Positions 57,974 through 64,000 of a DNA stretch of 64,000 nucleotides are shown here, piece after piece; positions within the stretch are counted from its first letter, which is position 1; each line of letters starts with the position of its first letter. The notes below the pieces were generated by a model. It worked only from the letters and a program-made list of their open reading frames with translations, searched no databases and was not told where the DNA came from. Position numbers and translations under genes: made by a program. This stretch comes from Rutidosis leptorrhynchoides. Lineage: Eukaryota > Streptophyta > Magnoliopsida > Asterales > Asteraceae. The stretch spans positions 629,641,501 through 629,705,500 of the forward strand of contig NC_092335.1 in NCBI RefSeq assembly GCF_046630445.1. The letters run 5' to 3'.

Positions 57974-60333
57974 TGTAGCGACCCGACCAAATCATGTTTG
58001 ACGGCGCCGTCTACTTAGGTCCCGTTACGTGGTCATAAGTCTTTAAGACAAAGTTTGACCAAAATATGTCGCCTTCATTTCAAAATAAAGATTGTTCCCA
58101 AAGTTTACAAGAATTGTTCAACCAATAGTTAAGTTACAACGTTATAATACGAATGAAATCTAGGCGACACGGTTTAAAGTAAAGTCAAAAGACGCTCCAT
58201 GAAATGCACATATACTCGACATCCAATGCAAGTATCAAATAATGAGCGGAAGCATGTATCATGTATCGTTCAAGGACCTGAGAAAAACATAGAAATCTGT
58301 CAACGAAAACGTTGGTGAAATCATAGGTTTAAGTAAGTAAGTACAAGTGAACCACAAGATTTGCATCAATGAAATAATAGTAATACATTCCAAAAGTTTG
58401 TTTCACGAGCACCCAATTATCAATGCTTAACATTTCCTTCCATTGAACCCCATCACTTAGTGCTAGAACATACACTGTTTCTCGAAAATATATTTCATTC
58501 GTAAACGGTAGCGAACCGTTTGAATGAGGGTTTGTCAAACCCATATGGATCCATACAACATAAGTTCTCGCTTACACCCGACAAGTGTAACTAATGATAA
58601 TCGAATTGAGGATTTTGTTCTAAACTCGTATGTAGAATGTTTGTTTTCCTGTACTTGTGTTCACTTAGTAAAGAATTGTTTATGTTTTCTCATCCCAAAT
58701 GTAAGTTCAAAAAGAGTAAAAGTGGGACTATGATCTCACCTTGAGTGCACGAGTAGCAAAGTACTTCAACAAGTAAACGTGTGCAAAGAACAATGCTAGT
58801 CTTGACCTAAACAATAGGTTTGTATCAATAACGGTAAACACAATAGGTCAAAGATGTTCAATTAGTCCTATGGCTCGTTAAGACTCGATCATAATAGCAT
58901 GTGAATCAAATTGTCATGTTTCATGCAAGGTACAAGTATAAAAACATGTTAGAACGATTGCACAATTATTTGGTTAAGTTTGATTAAAAGTCAACTTGGT
59001 CGGGTCAAAGTCAACAGAAAAGTCAACGGGATCGGGTTGGATATCCGACAATTTTTCTAAGTTATATAATCATATATGAGCATGTTGGCCAAGTTTCATG
59101 TTAGTCGGAGGTCCGTAGCATAGCAAACATTTTCATGTCAAATGACCAAAGCAAACAGCCAGTTTTAGCCAAATGGGACGGCGTCCCAAATGGCTAGACG
59201 GCGTCTCGATTAAAAGAGTGGGACGGCGTCCCCAATTTCTAGACAGCGTCTAGGTTAGAAAAGTGGGACGTCGTCCTGGGTATCTGGACGGCGTCCAGAG
59301 GTGTTTCCAGGCCCTGGTTGCTGAAACTCCTAAGTGCACGAATCAAAACTCAACCCAACACAATTTACAAACCGCAAACATTCAAGGCATGCATTTTATA
59401 TCACCGGAAAGGTATTTTGGCAAGGAACACAACTATGCACTTTTTATCAATCAAACTTTCATTTACAACAACCAAAAACCGCAATCAATGCTCCTCATTC
59501 AATGCATACAAGTCATAAACGCCATTTAATGATTCGATAGCCAAATTACATGAACAATATGCCGTTTCGAAGGTAATTAAGCATACAACACAACCTAACA
59601 CTTACAATTAACATTTCATGTCATTTAATGCATCAAAAATCCATTCCTAGTTCATGAAACCCTAACCAAAAATCACCAAATTTCATAATCAAGTTTAAGA
59701 GGTTTCTTAGATCAATCTTTACATCCAAATGAAGCTAATGATACTAGTAACACTTTTAAAACATGCACATTAACAATCTAATAACATTTGATCATCCAAA
59801 ATCAAGGATTTAGCAAGTAATTTTCATAATGAACTAGTTACACCAAAAACAACAAATCGAGCATACAAATTACTTACACGACATCACAATGAGCCATAGA
59901 CACTAATTAACATACTTTTAAGTCAAGAACACAAATTTAAAGAAAACTAGTGTTTTAGAAATGTTACCCAAACGAGATGAAGTTGGTACCAAAACGAAGA
60001 GGATGAAGAGAGGATCACGAATATGTAATTTATTTTGTTGTAAGCCTCCTAGATCGAATTTAGATGATGATTGAATGAATTTGGAAATTGGGTGTGTTCT
60101 TGCTAGAGAGAAAAAGAGAGAGAGATGGTTGAATGGTGGTGATTGGGGTGGACTAGGTGACCTAGTCAACTAGTTTGCCCCGTGTCAATTTTAGTCCCTC
60201 GAGTTTGTAGTCGGGTGCGGAAAATACCTAAACGGAAATTTTAAAACGCGTATTAACGGGAGATGTTATAGACATGTAACGAAGTTTAAATTAGTATAAC
60301 GGAAAAGAAAACGGAAAAAGGCGGGATGTTACA
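57974..60333 (-). repeat. 5' LTR of the Tekay-type element
   Basis: Mate of 50677-53036, same length, adjoining the primer-binding site. Confidence 0.95.
59175..59297. repeat. ACGGCGT palindrome array, 5' LTR
   Basis: Counterpart of 51878-52000. Copy 3 is a perfect 13-base palindrome here and copy 6 extends to CTGGACGGCGTCCAG. Four of the roughly nine LTR differences fall in this 123-base stretch. Confidence 0.92.
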
Positions 60334-61043
60334 CATGGCACATTACATCCCGAAGAATTATGACGTCCAGACCGCACCTATTAGACGACGTTTATTTAAG
60401 GGTTTTAAAGATTCTCAAAATGTTTTGATTAGTGATGTTGAAAAGATGCTTTTAAAATCTGATCACGGTCGTATTAGTGACGATGATGTGGTGCGATTAG
60501 TAATTATCTTGATTGTAGAGAGAGGTTTTATGGGTAAACAAGGGATCCATGTTGTGAATAAAAAGTTTTTATGGTTAGTCGAAGAGTTATTGCATGTTAA
60601 TCAGTACCCATGGGGGTCTCGTATTTGGGAGCCAACTTACGAAGCGGTTAGTGAAGGGTTTGTTATTCGTGAAAGCCAATTAGAGTGTGGAAAGGCGTAC
60701 ACTTTGGCGGGATTTATGTGGGCATTCAAGGTAAATGGTTGAATATTTATTATTTAATGTTAATATTTAAGATGTAACATAAATTAAATTAATTGTTTTT
60801 TTATTTGTAGATTTGGATTCTCGAGTCTTACCGTCGTACCATTAAACCGTTTGCTAAAAAGACTGACAAGAATGGAGTACCGAGGGCTCTTTTTTAAAAG
60901 CGTTCATCTGCCGAGTCATATGGAATCTCTGAATACCTTAAACTCCTAGATATTCAGGTTAGTTACATTTTAAAAATGTTAGCTTATCCTAAATTGTTGC
61001 ATAGTTTATCTATAATCTGTATACAGACAGGTTTTGGTATGGG

Positions 61044-61192
61044 CGCAAGGTATGCCTTGCGTCCTTGCGTGTGTGTTTTTATGTAGACGCAAGGTGGCCC
61101 TTGCGTTCTTGCGTGTGGTTTTTGTTCCTGGACACAAGAGTTGATTGCGACCTTGCGTACACTGACGCAAGCTTTTCTTTGCGTCTTTGCGC
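61044..61192 (+). repeat. 26-base hairpin modules, intron 60958-61241 (4 copies)
   Basis: First copy 61044-61069: CGCAA, GGTATGCC, TTGCG, TCC, TTGCG. Three of four have exactly 8 bases in the loop position and one has 7; all have 3 bases before the third word. Confidence 0.92.
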
Positions 61193-61917
61193 ATTCATTT
61201 CTGCTAATATTCTTATTTGATAATTAATTAATTAATTGTAGGATGAGTTCCCAAGAAAAAGAGACCTTTACATGGTCTGCAGCCAACTGAAACAGAAAAG
61301 AGTTGTCATTGATGGATTCAGAGTGACGTGTACTTTAGAGGAGGAAAGGTACCAGAAGATGAGATCAAGGATGAGGTCCAGGATGATCAAGTTGATACAG
61401 ATGATCCAGTTGTTGATGGGTCTGAGCAGACACCCCACAAGCATTCAACAGAAGATGTTCATACAGAGGGCCCTCACGATGTACACAATTTACATCGTAT
61501 GCTAGAGTTGTTGACAAAGCGGATGGACAAACAAGAGAGAGAGTTAATTGATTGTAAAAAACTTGTTATGCAACACGAAAAACTTTTATCGCAACAACAA
61601 CAACAATATCAGGTAGATTTGTATTTTTGGTATTAATTGAAGTGATTTATTTATTATTTATGTTATTTATTGTGTTTAGGATGATGATACGTGTTTCAAT
61701 CGATCTTTGTCTGATAATGAGATTGAAAGGCCTTCTCCAATGCACATTCGATGCGGAATCAGAGAAAGAAAGCCAATTGGTGTATTAAGGTCCCCATTCA
61801 CAACAGTTGGGTACAGAAAACCCATTGAGAAGGTACATTTCAGCAAATTAAAAAGTTGTATGTTAAATTATTGCAATAAATAATGGCTAAATAATGGTGT
61901 TTTCTGTGACTGTTTTG

Positions 61918-62043
61918 GACGCAAGACATACCTTGCGTCCTTGCGTGTCGCAAGGGTGTTCTTGCTTCCTGGCGTCTAGGCACACAAGGTAATTTTTGCG
62001 TCCTTGCGTCTACATGTCGCAAGGTTGAGTTTGCGTCCTTGCG
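61918..62043 (+). repeat. 26-base hairpin modules, intron 61833-62082 (4 copies)
   Basis: Four copies with 8-base and 3-base gaps preserved. Word variants include CACAA and TTGCT. Confidence 0.92.
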
Positions 62044-62220
62044 AATGGCTGTTTACTAAGTTATCATTTGTTTTTTACTCAGTTGTCAAAAGATGTGGTT
62101 GAGAAAGTGGAAAGCATGAATGTTGTACAGTTAGGGTTGAAGAAGATCAAGGTCAACAACAAATTAATGATGATGTAGTACCTATGGACACAGATGCAGC
62201 AGCAGAGGTGAGTTTGGCTG

Positions 62221-62336
62221 GCGCAAACAAACATTTGCGTCCTTGCGTCCCCTTTCTTTTAGGCGCAAGTGTAGTTTTGCGTCCTTGCATCTCGCTGGTT
62301 CAACACACGCAAGAGAATGTTTGCGTCCGTGCATCT
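62221..62336 (+). repeat. 26-base hairpin modules, intron 62208-62376 (3 copies)
   Basis: Loops ACAAACAT, GTGTAGTT and GAGAATGT all have 8 bases. The outer third word drifts to TTGCA and GTGCA. Confidence 0.9.
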
Positions 62337-63160
62337 GTTTGAATTAAAATTAACCTTATCTGTTGAATTAATGTAGGTGAGAGTTGATAAGCAGCCTGTT
62401 AAAGTTACTAAGAGAAAAAGAAAGGAACAAGAATAGGCTAGTGAGGAAGAAATTTGGGGGATGATTGACAGGTTTATAAATGATCAAGGAACTCTCCAAC
62501 CACCGCCACCTAATGCCTGGAGAGATGGTAGAAAGCATGCAGGCCCAACAAAATATCCAAAGACAATGATTGAGAGCAAGCAAGAGACGCGCTACATGTT
62601 CATCTTTCAAAATGTCCAATTCTTTTTTATAAATCAAGACTTTTGGCTTCGATTACTGGGATTAGGACATTCTGGTTATTTGGATAACTTAGTAAGTTTG
62701 TAAGTTTGTTATTCTTTTGTTAATTTTATAATTTTATACAATTTATTTTATATTAAGGTAACACTGTATATTAACTTGTTATATTTATAGCACATTGACG
62801 GCTGGGCTGCATTTATTTTGAGATATCGTCAGAGATTTCTCCCCCGAGCCAGTCAAGTTTATGTCACTCCTGAGTTTCCAGCTGAGGTGCTTTAAGCAAG
62901 TTCTCGATGGACTATTATGCCACTGGGATTCCTGAACATGTTTGAGAGGTTCAACACTTATTTTAACAATACTCAGAAGGAGGAGGGCACACAGGAGGAA
63001 TCTACAATAGATGGAGAGGGAATTATTGGCCATAATCCTCCAGATTACATGTACTTAATTGGACTTGGAGATGGCAGTGTCGACCTATATCCATCTTGGG
63101 CTAACTGTGATCAGGTAAACACAACTAATTTATACACCATTTGTTATTCTGGAGCAGACA

Positions 63161-63303
63161 TAAGGCCAGTTTTGCGACCTTGCGTCTTTGTTACCGAACG
63201 CAAGGTTCTCCTTGCGTCCTTGCGTCTCCTTGTCGCAAGGTTAACCTTGCGACCTTGCGTATGTTGTTGTATATTCACAAGGTTAATCTTGCGTCCTTGC
63301 GTC
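63161..63303 (+). repeat. 26-base hairpin modules, intron 63115-63347 (4 copies)
   Basis: Four copies, including one with loop GGTTAACC that extends the stem to a perfect 18-base palindrome. Confidence 0.92.
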
Positions 63304-63880
63304 TGTTGTTTTTGCTGTATCCTTTGTTAAGCGTCTGTCTGTTACAGGTCTTGATCCCAGTACATTTTTATGACAATGAACATTTTCTGCTGCCAGTGTA
63401 CTTGACGCAGTTTTCAACAACTTGACGCAGTTTTCAAGATTTTGGGTGACAACTTGCCAGTGTACTTGAAGGCGATTGACTATTTTAACAAGATGCAAGA
63501 CTCCCAAATTGTCGGATACTAAGAAAATAAAGAGAGTGTGGTGTTGATGATTGGACCTGGTCGCATTGTGCCAATGCAGACTGGTAGTCAGGGTGATTGT
63601 GGGGTTTGGGTGTGCATACACATGGAAAGGATTATTTATGGATGGGAGGAGGTTGACAACCTTAGAGATGCTCAAAAGGCTGCAGAGCAGTATAGAAAAA
63701 GAATGGCAAGAACGTTCTTCCGTGCACGTTTTGATACACAAGAACTGCCGCCACCAACTCCACCATCAAAATCAAAGATTCAGGTTGATTGATACATTGT
63801 AGCTAACAGGTTACTGGTCCTGTATGTAAATATGATGTAAATAGGGAAATACTTTTGCAACAGTTTTATTTGACATTACA

Positions 63881-63980
63881 CGCAAGGACGCAAGGTTATG
63901 CTTGCGTACGCAAGCATAGGCTTGCGTACGCAAGCATTGGTTGGCTTTTGTACGCAAGCAACATCTTCCGTCCTTGCGTG
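63881..63980 (+). repeat. CGCAAG modules in the 3' flank
   Basis: Two CGCAA - 8 - TTGCG units joined by TA and a third with TTCCG in the middle word (CGCAA - GCAACATC - TTCCG - TCC - TTGCG). It begins about 90 bases after the stop codon. Confidence 0.88.
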
Positions 63981-64000
63981 TTTTTATTTTTGTCTATCTT

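Larger units (their letters stand above)
50677..60333 (-). mobile_element. Tekay-type Ty3/gypsy retrotransposon, whole-looking, TSD CATGG
   Basis: LTRs 50677-53036 and 57974-60333 are both 2360 bp and differ at about nine positions by hand comparison (about 0.4%), implying an age of roughly 0.1-0.2 million years at a commonly used grass rate (assumption). CATGG flanks both sides (50672-50676 and 60334-60338). The element reads on the minus strand: primer-binding site at 57960-57971, one long gag-pol frame, hairpin, then 3' LTR. It looks whole. It inserted into the DUF1985 exon of the surrounding gene. Confidence 0.95.
49926..63792 (+). pseudogene. DUF1985 / Ulp1 (C48) protease-like gene, split by a gypsy insertion
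   Basis: Exon blocks: 49926-49940 (MASTQ), 50350-50676 continuing at 60339-60730, 60811-60957, 61242-61612, 61680-61832, 62083-62207, 62377-62691, 62791-63114 and 63348-63792, with GT-AG junctions. The second block has the DUF1985 signature (FKEMCFGP; WFHFQNNFLIRFGRREFCLV; TGFLFS). 61500-61610 is coiled coil; KRKRKE near 62420 could be a nuclear signal. The end is a C48 SUMO-protease domain: NEHFLLPV (catalytic His) and QGDCGVWVC (Gln and Cys). In-frame stops occur after FKEMCFGP (TAG, usually Trp), near 60894, near 62434 and near 62893. The frame shifts near 61335 and again in the 62083 and 63348 exons. The gypsy element also interrupts it. So it is dead. Confidence 0.75.
49477..64000. mobile_element. 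Mutator-like element carrying a DUF1985/Ulp1 gene (left end inferred)
   Basis: GAGGGATTATCACCAAAATA at 49477 resembles a MULE terminus of the GGG...ACCAAAATRCCC type, and the gene inside is of the DUF1985-Ulp1 kind found in plant Mutator-like elements (Kaonashi-type MULEs carry Ulp1-like genes). No transposase is seen and the right end is outside the window, so this is a working assignment. A gypsy element inserted later at 50677. Confidence 0.45.

Noticed and set aside
50161-63980. CRISPR-like array reading of the CGCAAGG repeats
   Set aside because: Eukaryotic introns, no constant spacer length, and repeats with internal variable bases. Not a CRISPR array.

Overview
The window is nuclear DNA of a dicot plant, most likely a composite (Asteraceae). 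This is inferred from spliced plant genes (ammonium transporter, RING E3 ligase, villin, B3/REM factors), plant-type Ty3/gypsy and Ty1/copia elements, Stowaway MITEs and an Au-like SINE. The family-level placement rests on the general look of the LTR families and is not proven.

Layout. 1-9119 is a young non-autonomous Tekay-like LTR element, its 5' LTR cut by the window edge. It sits inside an older Tat-lineage Ty3/gypsy element (9120 to about 17262) that carries pol plus an antisense gene before its 3' LTR. 17.6-24.4 kb is the gene island: an orphan last exon of a villin gene, an intronless AMT1 ammonium transporter (19041-20435), a Harbinger-like deletion derivative, and a five-exon RING E3 ligase gene on the minus strand (22084-24352). 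25-29 kb holds a copia fragment, a Stowaway relic and an Au-like SINE with a perfect 13-bp target-site duplication. 29.3-34 kb is an LTR-like relic split by a Tekay-like solo LTR. 34-39.7 kb is mostly AT-rich and unassigned, with a mitochondrial atp1 fragment at 38.0 kb. 39.7-43.9 kb carries two damaged multi-B3 (REM-type) genes on opposite strands. 45.4-49.2 kb has a Stowaway MITE and a truncated Tekay-like element. From 49.5 kb to the window end lies a decayed DUF1985/Ulp1-protease gene of the kind carried by Mutator-like elements. It is split at 50676/60339 by a young, whole-looking Tekay-type gypsy element (50677-60333, 2360-bp LTRs, TSD CATGG).

The most unusual signals are non-coding. 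(1) Each of the five long introns of the DUF1985/Ulp1 gene is filled with copies of a rigid 26-base module: CGCAA, 8 bases, TTGCG, 3 bases, TTGCG. I count 18 copies by eye. The three introns shorter than 100 bases and the exons have none. (2) Other repeats in the window show the same style with different words: ACGGCGT palindromes with co-varying flanks in the Tekay LTR, CATGCGATCGCATG palindromes in the solo LTR, and ACATC-GGGGA-GATGT hairpin units in the relic LTR. (3) Two Tekay-like elements share an antisense small membrane-protein ORF with its own conserved TATA box and changes concentrated at silent positions. (4) All Tekay-like internal regions here share a hairpin 17-19 bases inside the 3' LTR boundary.

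The LTR elements are treated as fossils: family, limits, parts and approximate state only.
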